Counted from the stretch's first letter, positions 45,563 to 55,321 are shown. The stretch: DNA of 64,000 nt from Scardovia inopinata JCM 12537 (GCF_001042695.1 NZ_AP012334.1:496001-560000), one strand, 5' to 3'. A program made the numbers and translations. The notes: generated from the letters alone by a model not told the origin.

Positions 45563-46528
45563 ATGGACATCATTACACTGACCGGGGTAGAAGCCCGGGG
45601 GACTCATGGAGTTTTAGATCAGGAGAAGGAAAGTGCGCAAACTTTTCTGGTCGACGCAGTCATGGAGGTGGATCTGAATCAGGCCTGCCGCAGCGACAAT
45701 CTGGTGGATACTGTCAGCTACGCTCAGATTGCCAGTCGGATTGTGTCCGTGGTAGAAGGTGAGCATGTGGATCTGATTGAACGTCTGGCCCAGAAGATTG
45801 CCGATTCCATTCTTTTGTCTTACCGGATTCGCCGGGTTACTGTGACAGTCCATAAACCCCAGGCTCCTTTGGGGCTGCCGTTTGCCGATGTCAGTGTGAC
45901 TATTGTCCGCGATTCACCCCTGTCTGATGATGGTTCTCAAAAGGATCTTTCTGTTTCTAAGGCTTCCCAGGCAGCAGCAAAAATTTCTGATACCACCCAG
46001 GCTCCTGCCGTTCATCACGCAGTTATTTCCTTGGGAGCCAATATGGGTAATACGGCAGATACCTTGCGCAGTGCCGTTGTTTCTTTGGATGCTATTCCCG
46101 GGAATCAAGTGACCGGCATATCGCCCCTTTACAGGAGCAAAGCCTGGGGGATGCCGGAAGGAACCCCTGATTTTTCCAACGCCCTGGTTCAGCTGGATAC
46201 CAGTCTTGAAGCAGAAGAACTCCTGTCGAGTCTGCATATGATTGAAGCTGCCCATGGCCGATCGCACAAGGTACATTGGGATTCGCGGCCTTTGGACCTG
46301 GACATTATAGATTTTGATGGTCGCCTTGACCCTGACCCTCATCTGACCTTGCCTCATCCCCGGGCCTGGCAGAGAGCTTTTGTTCTTGCTCCCTGGCTGG
46401 ATTTGGACCCTCATGCTGTTTTGCCTGGGAATCATGGGGGAGCGGTGGCTGATTTGCTGAAGAAGGCTCCTGATAAGGATGTGGTAGAAAAAACGTCAGA
46501 TAAATGGATTTTAGGAGGTTTGGTATGA
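45563..46528 (+). CDS. folBK: Bifunctional dihydroneopterin aldolase / HPPK
   Basis: FolB domain in residues ~1-115 (ITLTGVEARGTHGV, QTFLVDAVMEVDL, ERLAQKIA) joined by a polar linker to FolK in ~150-310 (VISLGANMGNTADTLRSAV, SKAWGMPEGTPDFSNALV, RPLDLDIIDFDG, LPHPRAWQRAFVLAP). It performs two successive steps between folE and folP. The fusion is known in bifidobacteria and is a single uninterrupted frame. Start placed at ATG 45563 for its promoter; ATG 45554 is also in frame. Confidence 0.94.
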   Translation: MDIITLTGVEARGTHGVLDQEKESAQTFLVDAVMEVDLNQACRSDNLVDTVSYAQIASRIVSVVEGEHVDLIERLAQKIADSILLSYRIRRVTVTVHKPQAPLGLPFADVSVTIVRDSPLSDDGSQKDLSVSKASQAAAKISDTTQAPAVHHAVISLGANMGNTADTLRSAVVSLDAIPGNQVTGISPLYRSKAWGMPEGTPDFSNALVQLDTSLEAEELLSSLHMIEAAHGRSHKVHWDSRPLDLDIIDFDGRLDPDPHLTLPHPRAWQRAFVLAPWLDLDPHAVLPGNHGGAVADLLKKAPDKDVVEKTSDKWILGGLV

Positions 46529-47052
46529 AAGCTCGTTTTACCCCCTGGTGGTATTTTGCCATTGCCTGCTTGCTTGGATTGCTTTTAGGAGGTTTTCTTG
46601 AATTTCTCAGCGATCAGTCCTCTCTGTATCTTTTGGGAGTTCCCTGGTTTATATCAGCCCTTCTCCTGGCTCTTGGACTTATTGTTCTCTGGTTTGCCTG
46701 GCAGGTCCGTCGCTATACTCATGGTGACCGTGAGGAGATTAATCCTCAGCAGGCGATTAACACCTTGATTATGAGCAAGGCTTTGTCCCTGTCCTGCTCT
46801 GCTCTGGGGGGCTGGTATGGAGGTCAGCTGATTATGAGCCTCTCTCATCTGAATATCTCATATTATAAGACGGCGGTTATTCAGTGTTCCATAGCAACGG
46901 CCGTCTGCCTGCTGGATGTGGTCATCGGAATTATCGCTGAGAGATGGTGCAGGAGACCGCCTAGTCCTGGACCTGAACATCCTCAGGTAAAAAAGGATGA
47001 GGCTCGCCGTCGTCAGGCCTCTCAGGCACAGTCTCCCAAGAAGTCACGTTAG
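46525..47052 (+). CDS. DUF3180 family membrane protein
   Basis: 175 residues with about four membrane helices (~7-30, 37-60, 88-115, 125-150) and a basic C-terminal tail. Matches the actinobacterial DUF3180 proteins, whose genes typically follow folK. Function unknown; the location hints at a link with folate or pteridine metabolism but this is inference. ATG 46525 overlaps the folBK stop and follows a strong AGGAGG. Confidence 0.85.
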   Translation: MKARFTPWWYFAIACLLGLLLGGFLEFLSDQSSLYLLGVPWFISALLLALGLIVLWFAWQVRRYTHGDREEINPQQAINTLIMSKALSLSCSALGGWYGGQLIMSLSHLNISYYKTAVIQCSIATAVCLLDVVIGIIAERWCRRPPSPGPEHPQVKKDEARRRQASQAQSPKKSR

Positions 47053-47128
47053 GATCAGGCGGATTTTGCCTTATAATAGGTAGAACGATATAAAGATTAA
47101 GCAGCAGGAAGTCCAGGAGGTGCGATTC

Positions 47129-48046
47129 ATGCCGCAGTATGAGCTGAAGGAATCAGCTGCCTCCTTGGGCAGCCTGATTAATCTGTATAAAATAACCCTT
47201 GGCCCCCGAGGTAAAGTAACCTCCCGTCTGGTTCATTCCTACAGTCCTCAGGAGCAGTATCCGCTCGGTTCTGACCGCTATTACAATGATCGTCCTAATC
47301 TTTTTCTTGATATTCTTGATCTTCTCGATGGTCATGACTGGGAAGATACATCCAGTCAGAAGGAATCGGCTCAGGTCCGGACCTCACCTGACCAGGTTGG
47401 CGGGGAGAAGACGGTTCATCTGAGGACCCTGTGTGAACGGTCCCTGCGCAAGGCTGCCGATGGCTCGGGTAATGCCCGCCGCTTTAAGGATGCCCGCAGT
47501 CTGTGGAATAACATACAGTCCCACGCCAGCAGGGGATTGGTTCGACCTCAGGATAACCCTATTGTAGAAGTCAGGCGTTCTCACAATTGGAAGCGAAATC
47601 AGCCCTTTAAAGATGTTCCTGCAGATCCTCAGGCCTGGCTGGTAATCTCTGTCTACTCCCGGTCTAACCCCCGGAAGGACTCTTTCTATGCTTTTCGAGG
47701 GCTTCCTGCCACTTTGGAGGCTCTCAGCCAGAGCCAGGATCAGACTCAAAGCAAGAATGCCGCAGCTTTCCTGAGGGCAATGGAAGACAATGCTGATTAT
47801 CCTACCTATGGGCAGGTTGCAGCTTTGCTGGAGGATTCCAATATGATTGTTTTTCATAATGATGCATCTTTCAGCAACTGGCTCCGTCAGCAAACCCGGG
47901 GGTCAGAGGAAATTTTTCGGGAAACTCCTGTAGAGGTAACTGTGGAACCTGATCCATCCCTGCCGGAAGAGGATCCTTCCTATCTTCCCCCGCAGTCACG
48001 TCTGACAGTCGGCCGTTTAGCAAAAATTTTGGCCCAGGAAAACTAG
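47129..48046 (+). CDS. Hypothetical protein, unrecognised
   Basis: 305 residues, soluble, no signal peptide. I do not recognise it. Visible features: a basic central part (RSLRKAADGSGNARRFKDAR), ISVYSRSNPRKDSFYAFRGL and a Pro/Glu-rich stretch before the C-terminus. ATG 47129 follows AGGAGG by 8 nt, so it is clearly a translated gene; a GTG at 47120 is in frame. It stands between DUF3180 and the sugar locus, in its own transcription unit or at the end of the folate cluster. Confidence 0.7.
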   Translation: MPQYELKESAASLGSLINLYKITLGPRGKVTSRLVHSYSPQEQYPLGSDRYYNDRPNLFLDILDLLDGHDWEDTSSQKESAQVRTSPDQVGGEKTVHLRTLCERSLRKAADGSGNARRFKDARSLWNNIQSHASRGLVRPQDNPIVEVRRSHNWKRNQPFKDVPADPQAWLVISVYSRSNPRKDSFYAFRGLPATLEALSQSQDQTQSKNAAAFLRAMEDNADYPTYGQVAALLEDSNMIVFHNDASFSNWLRQQTRGSEEIFRETPVEVTVEPDPSLPEEDPSYLPPQSRLTVGRLAKILAQEN

Positions 48047-48109
48047 TTTTTTTGATTTTTCCTTCTATATCCCTTTCTTTTCCTACCGTTTCAAGCGACA
48101 CGCCGACAA

Positions 48110-48123
48110 GTTAAACGTTTGAC
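48110..48123. promoter_or_regulatory. LacI-type operator overlapping a -35 box
   Basis: GTTAAACGTTTGAC is a palindrome with one mismatch pair and the central CG typical of LacI-family operators. It overlaps TTGACG (48119-48124), a likely -35 box; TATGAG at 48143-48148 would be the -10. The regulator encoded at 50768 is the most likely ligand. Confidence 0.6.
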
Positions 48124-48208
48124 GTAGGATAATAAATCCTGGTATGAGGACCACGGTGGTCCACCACATACCTCCAAGACCCCTGTGGTTCTTAGGAAAG
48201 GATAGAAA

Positions 48209-49570
48209 ATGGTTCACACAAAGACTGTGAAAATCAGTAAAGCTCTTGCTGCTATCTGTGCCTTAGCAATGGGTGCAGCAGGGTTAAGCGCCTGCGGAGG
48301 ATCATCTGCAGCAACAACAGATGCCAACGGGAAGCCTATTGTTAATATTTCCGTCAGGCGTAACACTACAACTGTAAAGCTGGCCAATACGGCTTGGGCC
48401 AAGCAGTTGGAAAAGAAGTGCAACTGCACTATTAAATGGACTGAAATCACTGATAATGCCTGGGGACAGCAGAAGGCAGCCAAGATGGCAGCCGGCGATT
48501 TCCCCGACATTGGCATGTCCATGTACGACAAAACCGATATAAGCAAGTATTCTTCTCAGTTTGAGAACCTGCAGCCGTATCTGAATAAGATGCCGAATGT
48601 AAAGAAATTCTTCAAGGCTAAGCCCATTGCTGAAAAGATGGTGAAGGAAGGCAATAACATTCAGATTCTTCCATCGGATCGTGGCAAAGGCTACAGGGTA
48701 GCAGGAACTCACATGTTTATCAACAAAACCTGGCTTGATAAGCTTGGTCTGAAGGTTCCTACCACCTGGGATGAGCTGGAGAATGTGCTCAAGGCCTTCA
48801 AGGAGAAAAATCCTAACGGCAATGGCAAGGCTGACGAAGTTCCTATGAACATTCGCGGTCTGGGCTTTGGCCTGTGGTCTCCTCTGTCTCTGATGAATTC
48901 TACTGGCGTCACCACTGTTTTCATGGGCGCTTCAGCTTCATCACAGGGCTATTATGCCAAGAACGGCAAAGTTGCCAGCTACTACACCAGCGATAATCTC
49001 AAGCGTGTGCTGAAGTATTTGAACAAACTCATGAGCGAAGGTCTGATTCCTAAGGATGCTCTTACCAGGGACAGCTCTAAGTACGATGCTCAGACTGTCA
49101 GCGATGGCAAGACAGCAATCACTGGTTTTGCATTTGGCTGGTCTGCTAATTCTGAGTTTGGCAAGTTAGGCAGTCAGTATATTTCCCTGCCTTCTTTGAA
49201 GGAAAAGGCTTCTACTCCAGATAAGGATGTGAAGTGGGATTATACCCAGAACTGGGCTGAGTTTGCATACTCTCTGACTGTTTCCAAGAAGGCAGCCAAC
49301 AAGGATGCCATCTGGAAGGTTATCAACGCCATGTATGACCCTGAAGTATCGGTTCAGCAGTACTTTGGCGATATCCCCCAATATGTTAAGAAGAGTGGGA
49401 ATACCTACACTGTTTCTGACAAGGTCTATGAGAAGTACGTGGATACCCGCGAAATCTCTGCTCAGGATCGGTTTGCTGGGTGGATTCCTGATGATGTCAC
49501 GATTAAGGGTCTTCATCCTTCCTGGAGCGGTCAGTGTTTACAATGTGATTGTTGTCCGGTCCTTCTTTGA
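48209..49570 (+). pseudogene. ABC sugar-binding lipoprotein, C-terminus lost by deletion
   Basis: Lipoprotein signal peptide with lipobox LSAC (cleavage before Cys at ~29), then a family-1 extracellular solute-binding domain of the LipO/YtcQ type. The family usually has ~540 residues. Here similarity stops near residue 433 (about 49508) and about 20 unrelated residues, ending QCDCCPVLL, lead to a stop. From 49509 the DNA encodes, in a different frame, the C-terminal half of a permease. An internal deletion therefore removed the rest of this gene, one whole permease gene and the start of another. The promoter, operator and AAGGAT ribosome binding site remain. Confidence 0.8.
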
Positions 49571-49961
49571 AACCTCCATTCCTGAGGAGCTCTTCGATGC
49601 AGCAAAGCTGGATGGAATGTCCTATCTGGGCTACTTTGTCCGCATAGTTCTGCCTCTGTCCAGCGCTATTTTGGCCGTGATTGGGCTCTACTACTTTGTC
49701 GGACATTGGAATGACTTTATGACAGGCTTGATCTATGTGACTGATTGGGATAAGCAACCCCTGCAGAATATTCTGCAACAGCTCCTCCTGGTCAATCAGA
49801 ACACAACGATGGCTAATGTGGGGTCTTTGGCCCAGCAGAGGGCAGCAGATCAGATCAAGTTCGCTATCATTATTGTTTCCACCGTTCCCCTCTTCGTCCT
49901 TTACCCCTTCCTGCAAAAGTACTTCAATAAGGGAGTCATGCTGGGAGCTGTTAAAGGCTGA
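49509..49961 (+). pseudogene. Remnant of ABC sugar permease (YtcP/LplC type), N-terminus missing
   Basis: About 150 residues beginning VFILPGAVSVYNV. It contains the EAA loop (PEELFDAAKLDGMSYLGYF), LPLSSAILAVIGLYYFVGHWND and C-terminal LQKYFNKGVMLGAVKG, so it is the C-terminal half of a CUT-type permease. Full-length relatives have ~300 residues. No start codon or ribosome binding site of its own. The frame continues upstream through the binding-protein gene but encodes unrelated residues there. Confidence 0.8.
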
Positions 49962-50027
49962 GTCTGTTAGACCTGTAGCTGATAAATAGACTCGTGTAAG
50001 AACAAGAAAAAAATTAAGGAGTATCTC

Positions 50028-50750
50028 ATGGCAAAGTTTTCACTAATGTATGAGAAATTGTGCCGGGCTATTCTGACCATCTTTGTGGTCAACGTAGCAA
50101 TCCTGGTGCATACCCTTGCTGGACTCATTATTGTGGGACTTTTCCCTTCTCTGGCTGCAGCCAATGCTACATATCGTACATGGCTTTTGAGTGATGACCG
50201 CAGCTGGACAGTATCTCAAACCTGGAAGCTCTTCCATAGAGAATGGAAGTCTAATCTGAAAAGTTCTCAGGTTTTAGGGTACCTTCAGCTGGTGGTAGGG
50301 ATACTCCTTGCTTATGATTATTGGATTGTAAACACCAATGCCCGCACAGGAATGACAGGAGTGGTTCTCTCGGGCTTTCTGGCGGTGCTTCTGGTCGTTT
50401 TTCTCCTCTTTTCCGTGATGTCGTGGGTTATGGCTTCTCACTTTGATGAAGGCCTGGCCTGGATTGCTCGAACTTCTCTTGGCATGGTCGTCGCCCGTCC
50501 TCTATGCAGCCTCATGCTGCTCTGCACTATTTTTCTCATAGGTTGGGTTTGCTGCCGGTGGCCAGGAGTGTTTGTGGGTTTTGGCTTCTCTCTGCTGGTT
50601 TTTGCCGGTCAGGCTGTAGTGTATTCTTTGGTCATTTGCCTGGATTCTCCCCCAGCAAACAGGAAGAAATTGCTGCAAAATCAGGAGAATAAGCAACCGA
50701 CTGCTTTCACAATTTGTGTCTTCTCTCATAACTTGTCAATGATACAATGA
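50028..50750 (+). CDS. YesL/DUF624 family membrane protein
   Basis: 240 residues with five or so membrane helices. N-terminal FSLMYEKLCRAILTIFVVNV and the SLAAANATYRTWL region match DUF624, a family that accompanies LplB/YtcP-type sugar transporters. Its role is unknown. ATG 50028 follows AAGGAGTATC. With the transporter before it gutted, this gene is a survivor of the original operon. Its TGA overlaps the upstream ATG of the LacI gene. Confidence 0.82.
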   Translation: MAKFSLMYEKLCRAILTIFVVNVAILVHTLAGLIIVGLFPSLAAANATYRTWLLSDDRSWTVSQTWKLFHREWKSNLKSSQVLGYLQLVVGILLAYDYWIVNTNARTGMTGVVLSGFLAVLLVVFLLFSVMSWVMASHFDEGLAWIARTSLGMVVARPLCSLMLLCTIFLIGWVCCRWPGVFVGFGFSLLVFAGQAVVYSLVICLDSPPANRKKLLQNQENKQPTAFTICVFSHNLSMIQ

Positions 50751-50767
50751 AGGAAAGTGGAGCGCTA

Positions 50768-51832
50768 ATGGTAACTATTAAAGATATAGCCCGTGTGCTT
50801 AAGGTGTCGCCGGCAACGGTCTCTTTGGTCCTTAACGGCAAGGACAAAAAAAGGGTCAATCCCCAGCTAGCCCGGACCATCAAGGAGACTGCCCACTCTA
50901 TGGGTTACAGATCCAACCTCGTGGCCCGCAGTCTTAAAACCAATAGTTCTAAAATTCTGGGTTTTATCAGTGACACTATTGCTACCACCCCCTTTGCCGG
51001 CAGGATTATTTTAGGTGCTCAGGATGCTGCCCGGCAATCAGGATACCTGATTCTGACAGTCAATACCAATGGAGATAAAAACCTGGAAGAGGAAGAAATT
51101 GATACTCTCAAACGGTACGGAGTAGATGGATTCCTGTATGCCTGTATGTATAACCAGGTAGTGGACCTGCCTGAATCTCTTAGCGGGTATCCAACCGTTA
51201 TTATTGATGGATCGGATCGTAAGGGCTCCTGCCCGGCCGTGGCTCCTAATGAAGTCGGAATTGGTTACATGTCGACACAAGAACTGATTAAAGCCGGCTG
51301 CAGGCGGATAGCTTTTTTTAATGCTAAGGAAGACATCAGGGCTAAGAAGTTGCGGGCCCAGGGTTATTTTATGGCCATGAAGGAGGGCGGTCTGCCTTGT
51401 GAAGACTCTGAGAAAGGGGTATCGTTCTATAGTGAATATGCTGATAAAGAGCTGGCCGAAGGCGCTGTCGATTTATTCGATCGCGTCCAGCCGGACGGCA
51501 TTTTCTGTTTCAACGATATCAGGGCTTCTTACATCTATGCTGAAGCTGAGCGTCACCATCTTTTCGTCGGGAAAGATGTTAGTATAGTCAGCGTTGACAA
51601 TCAGCCCTTAATCGTTGATGCCCTCCACCAGGGTCTGACCTCAGTGGAGCTGCCTCATTATGAAATGGGATACTGGGCAGTGAAAGAAATAATCTCTCAG
51701 AGTGAGGGGAAAAAGGTGAATGATCGCCAGATAGTTTTTCCTAATGGAGCTGAGCTGAGAATGGACTCCCCTCATCAGGCTCTGATAAACTGTGCTCTTA
51801 TCAGGAGGGATTCCTGCAAACATAGCCTATAG
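50768..51832 (+). CDS. LacI-family regulator (first copy)
   Basis: 354 residues: N-terminal helix-turn-helix (TIKDIARVLKVSPATVSLVL), hinge with LVARSLKTN, then a periplasmic-binding-like effector domain (FDRVQPDGIFCFNDIRA, SVDNQPLIVD). About half identical by eye to the second LacI at 54016, including TTPFAGRIILGAQDAA. Likely represses the locus from the operator at 48110. Start ATG 50768 was preferred (product starts MVTIKDIA); ATG 50747 overlaps the DUF624 stop. Confidence 0.88.
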   Translation: MVTIKDIARVLKVSPATVSLVLNGKDKKRVNPQLARTIKETAHSMGYRSNLVARSLKTNSSKILGFISDTIATTPFAGRIILGAQDAARQSGYLILTVNTNGDKNLEEEEIDTLKRYGVDGFLYACMYNQVVDLPESLSGYPTVIIDGSDRKGSCPAVAPNEVGIGYMSTQELIKAGCRRIAFFNAKEDIRAKKLRAQGYFMAMKEGGLPCEDSEKGVSFYSEYADKELAEGAVDLFDRVQPDGIFCFNDIRASYIYAEAERHHLFVGKDVSIVSVDNQPLIVDALHQGLTSVELPHYEMGYWAVKEIISQSEGKKVNDRQIVFPNGAELRMDSPHQALINCALIRRDSCKHSL

Positions 51833-51908
51833 AAACACCTATCTAACCACAACAAGAAAATAAATTTACCTTTAACCCACCCTTGCTTTTTCTCAATAAG
51901 GACATATC

Positions 51909-53972
51909 ATGACACAGACATCTCTTTCAGCTTCTCAGCAGCAAGACCCTTCTCTGGTATCCAGTGGAGATTATTCTCAAATCGATTTTTACGGGATTGT
52001 TGATGGCCATACCGACCTGGGTAATGCGGCAAGTCAGCCCAGCATTACACTCACGGAGCTGATTGAACATCCCACCCTTCCTGCAGGCCAGCCTCATGAG
52101 CAGGAGGGAAGTCAGCTTGACCGGCAAATTGTCCTTACTGTTTCTCAGCATGATGCTTATTTCCACCTGCAAACCAGAATCAAGAATAATACCACCTATC
52201 AGATTCTGGCTCAGGGTCTGACCGTGACTTACTCTTACCTGAGTGAATGCCCGGATATTCTTGACCGGGGAATTGCCCTGGTTAATCTGTCTAGCGGGTC
52301 TGGCAAGGAAGGAATACCGGAAAAGTATCAGTCTCAAACTACTACTCATGCTGAACCACCTTATCGATGGATGAATGATCCTAATGGTTTTTGCCGTTTC
52401 CAGGGGCGGTACCATCTTTTCTATCAGTTCAATCCTTTTGGCTGGACCTGGGGACCTATGCACTGGGGTCATATGGTCAGTAAAGATTTGGTGCACTGGA
52501 CTCATCTGCCAATAGCTTTGGGTCCTCAGCAGGAGGAAATTTATGCAGACTCTTCCTATGCGGGAGGTGCTTTTTCCGGATCGGCTATTCCTGTTGATGG
52601 TCAAGGACATCCTTGCCGGGGAGATGATGCTCAGGCCATCTGCTTCTTTTTGACCCATCATTTGGAAAGACTCGGAGATGCTACCCACCAAGTGGAATAT
52701 CAGGCTACATGCACGAGCACCGATGGTATCCATCTGAGCCAGCCAACTGTGATTATTAACCGGGATGCTCCCGGGCTGGCTGTAGATTTCCGCGATCCGA
52801 AGATTGACCTAACTGCTCTTCAGTCAGGACCTGAAGCTTTTCGAGGTCAGGCTGTGATTGTAGCAGCCACCAATCTACCGGCCGATTATGGAGAAAAATT
52901 CCGCCAGGATCAGGGAGTAGATCAGCTGGATGACGAGCATATGAGCGGGGATCAAGGCTGGTTTGCTACCAAAGCTGCTCTGGAGAGAGGACGGGAGAAG
53001 GCTGCCTACTCAACAATACCCGCCATTGTTGCTTATACGGCTCGCCCCAATGATGATCTGTCTTCTGCTGAGAGCTGGCACTATGCAGGCCCTCTGCTTA
53101 TGGATTATCAGCATGGGGTGTCCAAAACTTTTGAATGCCCTGATGTTTTTGACCTTGATGGACAGCAAATTGTTGTTGGTGCCCTTATGCATTACCGGGA
53201 TAGGGGAGGACGTTTTCAGCCGGTGCGCTGGTATGCAGGGAAGATTACCACCCAGGCCCGGTCTGCAGCCCAGACACGTTCCACCGCTTCTACGGATGTG
53301 GTTCAAAGTCTGCACTTGCAAGTGGGATCATCTGGCTGGTGCGACAGCGGGGACTCTTATTATGCATTTCAGTCCTTTGTTGATGACTCCGGTCGTCGCA
53401 TTGCTATTGGCTGGGTTGCCGACTGGTATGGGATTCGCAATCCGGAAACCAGTACAGCAAATGGACTTATGACCTACCCCCGTCAGCTTCACTACAGTCA
53501 TGGCCGTTTGATCAGCCACCCGGTGGAGGAAGTGTATCAGGAGCTGCTGGGGCAAGTCTTACCTCTTTCCTCGAATGGAGATATGGCCGAGGAGACAGGT
53601 AAATCCTACTATGCTGATCTGCACCTTCAGCCTTCTGATAAGAGTGATGCCAATCCCGATTTTGACCTGGTGCTGGCTTCCAAGGGAGAGTGCAGCCTCC
53701 ATCTATTAAGGCAGGGAGGGGAGATTCGTTTAGCGACCCAAGGGCTACCTACTGATCGTCTGAAGCTTGCCCTTGATTTACCTGCAGTGGAGCGTTTGGA
53801 AGTTTTCATGGATGGGACAGTTTGCGAACTTTTTGCTAACAGCGGGGAAGAGGCTGCTACAGTTCTGTTTGATAATCCTCATGGCTCCGGAACACTTGCT
53901 CAAACAGGATTCAAGATTGTCAGCGGTAGGGAGGCATTTGTTTCCCTGGAGCTGCGCGCGATGAACCTGTAA
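51909..53972 (+). CDS. Glycoside hydrolase family 32 beta-fructosidase
   Basis: Hydrolyses sucrose or fructo-oligosaccharides. WMNDPNG (nucleophile Asp157), FRDPK (transition-state Asp296) and ECPD (acid/base Glu409) form the complete GH32 triad. The beta-propeller spans ~148-480 and a beta-sandwich follows to the end (VERLEVFMDGTVCELF). 687 residues, longer than most, because ~145 N-terminal residues precede the propeller; part of these (QIVLTVSQHDAYFHLQTR) look like a beta-rich accessory domain. No signal peptide, so a cytosolic enzyme acting on imported sugar. RBS AAGGAC. Confidence 0.93.
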   Translation: MTQTSLSASQQQDPSLVSSGDYSQIDFYGIVDGHTDLGNAASQPSITLTELIEHPTLPAGQPHEQEGSQLDRQIVLTVSQHDAYFHLQTRIKNNTTYQILAQGLTVTYSYLSECPDILDRGIALVNLSSGSGKEGIPEKYQSQTTTHAEPPYRWMNDPNGFCRFQGRYHLFYQFNPFGWTWGPMHWGHMVSKDLVHWTHLPIALGPQQEEIYADSSYAGGAFSGSAIPVDGQGHPCRGDDAQAICFFLTHHLERLGDATHQVEYQATCTSTDGIHLSQPTVIINRDAPGLAVDFRDPKIDLTALQSGPEAFRGQAVIVAATNLPADYGEKFRQDQGVDQLDDEHMSGDQGWFATKAALERGREKAAYSTIPAIVAYTARPNDDLSSAESWHYAGPLLMDYQHGVSKTFECPDVFDLDGQQIVVGALMHYRDRGGRFQPVRWYAGKITTQARSAAQTRSTASTDVVQSLHLQVGSSGWCDSGDSYYAFQSFVDDSGRRIAIGWVADWYGIRNPETSTANGLMTYPRQLHYSHGRLISHPVEEVYQELLGQVLPLSSNGDMAEETGKSYYADLHLQPSDKSDANPDFDLVLASKGECSLHLLRQGGEIRLATQGLPTDRLKLALDLPAVERLEVFMDGTVCELFANSGEEAATVLFDNPHGSGTLAQTGFKIVSGREAFVSLELRAMNL

Positions 53973-54015
53973 CCAATTTCCGGTTGGGGATATGCGGCTA
54001 GGTTAAGGTGGAAGT

Positions 54016-55092
54016 ATGGTCACTATGCGTGAGATTGCCCATAAAGCGGGAGTATCTGTTTCCACCGTATCGTTAGTTCTCAGTGGAAAAGATAGCGGTC
54101 GGGTTAATACTAAGGATGCAGCGAGAATTCGACAGTTAGCCCATGACATGGGGTATACAATGAATCCGTTGGCTCGATCGTTGCGGACGAATCGAACGAA
54201 GATTTTGGGGTTTGTCAGCGAAGAAGTAGCCACTACTCCTTATGCCGGCCGTCTTATTTTGGGAGCTCAGGATGCTGCTAGTCGGAACGGGTATGTCATG
54301 CTCACTGTCAATACTGATGGCTTGGCCAGTGAGAAAAAAGAAATTGAGGCTCTGAAAAGTTACGGGGTCGATGGATTCCTTTATGCCAAAATGTATAACC
54401 AATATATTCATCTTCCTGATGACTTGCAGGGGCACCCCACGGTTTTAGTCGATGCCTTAGATGGAGATCGGGGCAATATTCCCAGCATTTCTCCTGATGA
54501 GTTTTTGATTGGCTACGACGCTACCTGCCGTCTGGCTGATGCCGGCTGCAGAAAAATTGCCTATATTGGCTGTTCTGACCCTATGCTTGCTCAGGATGGC
54601 CGCAGGCAGGGGTATGAAGCTGCTCTGGCAGACAGAGGGTTAACCCTTAGCCGAGATTTAGAAATTGCCGTGGGGAACGAGCGTGGAGCTTCCCGGGCTG
54701 TCTGTAAGCTGTGGGATCAGACTCAGCCTGACGGTTTCTTCTGTTTCAACGATGCGCGGGCGCTCCATGTTTATGAGCAGGCTGCTCGCCGGGGATTGTA
54801 TGTTGGTAAGGATATTAGTGTGATTGGTGTGGATAATCACTTAGTTTTTGCCCAAACATTAAATCCCAGGCTAACAACAGTCGAACTTCCTCACTATGAG
54901 ATGGGGTACTGGGCTGTCAGCAAATTGATCAGTCTTATCGAAGGGGACAACAGGAGCTCTTCCTCAATTCTGCACCGTAACGGGCAGGATACAGCCTTGC
55001 CTGTGTCAACCGTCCCCATTCCTTCCTTAGAGGCGAAAACGCCGGTTCGTATACATTGCGCCATTATTGAAAAGGAATCGATCGTCTCTTAA
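54016..55092 (+). CDS. LacI-family regulator (second copy)
   Basis: 358 residues with the HTH TMREIAHKAGVSVSTVSLVL, hinge PLARSLRTN and effector domain (FFCFNDARALHVYEQA, IGVDNHLVFA). Paralogous to the LacI at 50768, and the shared stretches TTPYAGRLILGAQDAA and KSYGVDGFLYAKMYNQ point to duplication. It lies immediately upstream of the operator at 55153 and the ABC importer genes, which it probably represses in the absence of its sugar. RBS AAGGTGGAAG, ATG 54016. Confidence 0.88.
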   Translation: MVTMREIAHKAGVSVSTVSLVLSGKDSGRVNTKDAARIRQLAHDMGYTMNPLARSLRTNRTKILGFVSEEVATTPYAGRLILGAQDAASRNGYVMLTVNTDGLASEKKEIEALKSYGVDGFLYAKMYNQYIHLPDDLQGHPTVLVDALDGDRGNIPSISPDEFLIGYDATCRLADAGCRKIAYIGCSDPMLAQDGRRQGYEAALADRGLTLSRDLEIAVGNERGASRAVCKLWDQTQPDGFFCFNDARALHVYEQAARRGLYVGKDISVIGVDNHLVFAQTLNPRLTTVELPHYEMGYWAVSKLISLIEGDNRSSSSILHRNGQDTALPVSTVPIPSLEAKTPVRIHCAIIEKESIVS

Positions 55093-55149
55093 TCTGAGTA
55101 AAACACAGCAGGTAAGGATTAGCGATTGTAAGGAAGGCAAAACACCGTT

Positions 55150-55178
55150 TTGACGTCAATCGATTGACGTTGTATACT
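55150..55178 (+). promoter_or_regulatory. Promoter with LacI operator in the spacer
   Basis: -35 TTGACG (55150-55155) and -10 TATACT (55173-55178) are separated by 17 bp. The perfect 18-bp palindrome ACGTCAATCGATTGACGT (55153-55170) covers the -35 end and spacer, so a bound LacI-type repressor would block RNA polymerase. Confidence 0.85.
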
Positions 55179-55321
55179 GCAAGGCGAAGGTTATCTTGGT
55201 AAGGCTCAGTGTCTGAGGTGGATTTCCAGAAACCTTCGTTTCTCTCTCACATGAGCAAGAAAAGAATATCTGCTGTTTACGGTGGCGTAAAGAGCGGGAA
55301 GAAAACAACGAAAGGGCTACG

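Noticed and set aside
45554-46528. folB-folK as two genes joined by sequencing error
   Set aside because: One uninterrupted frame with a linker, matching the known fusion in bifidobacteria.
49305-49508. N-terminal part of the permease remnant frame
   Set aside because: These residues overlap the sugar-binding protein in another frame and are not permease-like; the remnant begins at about 49509.
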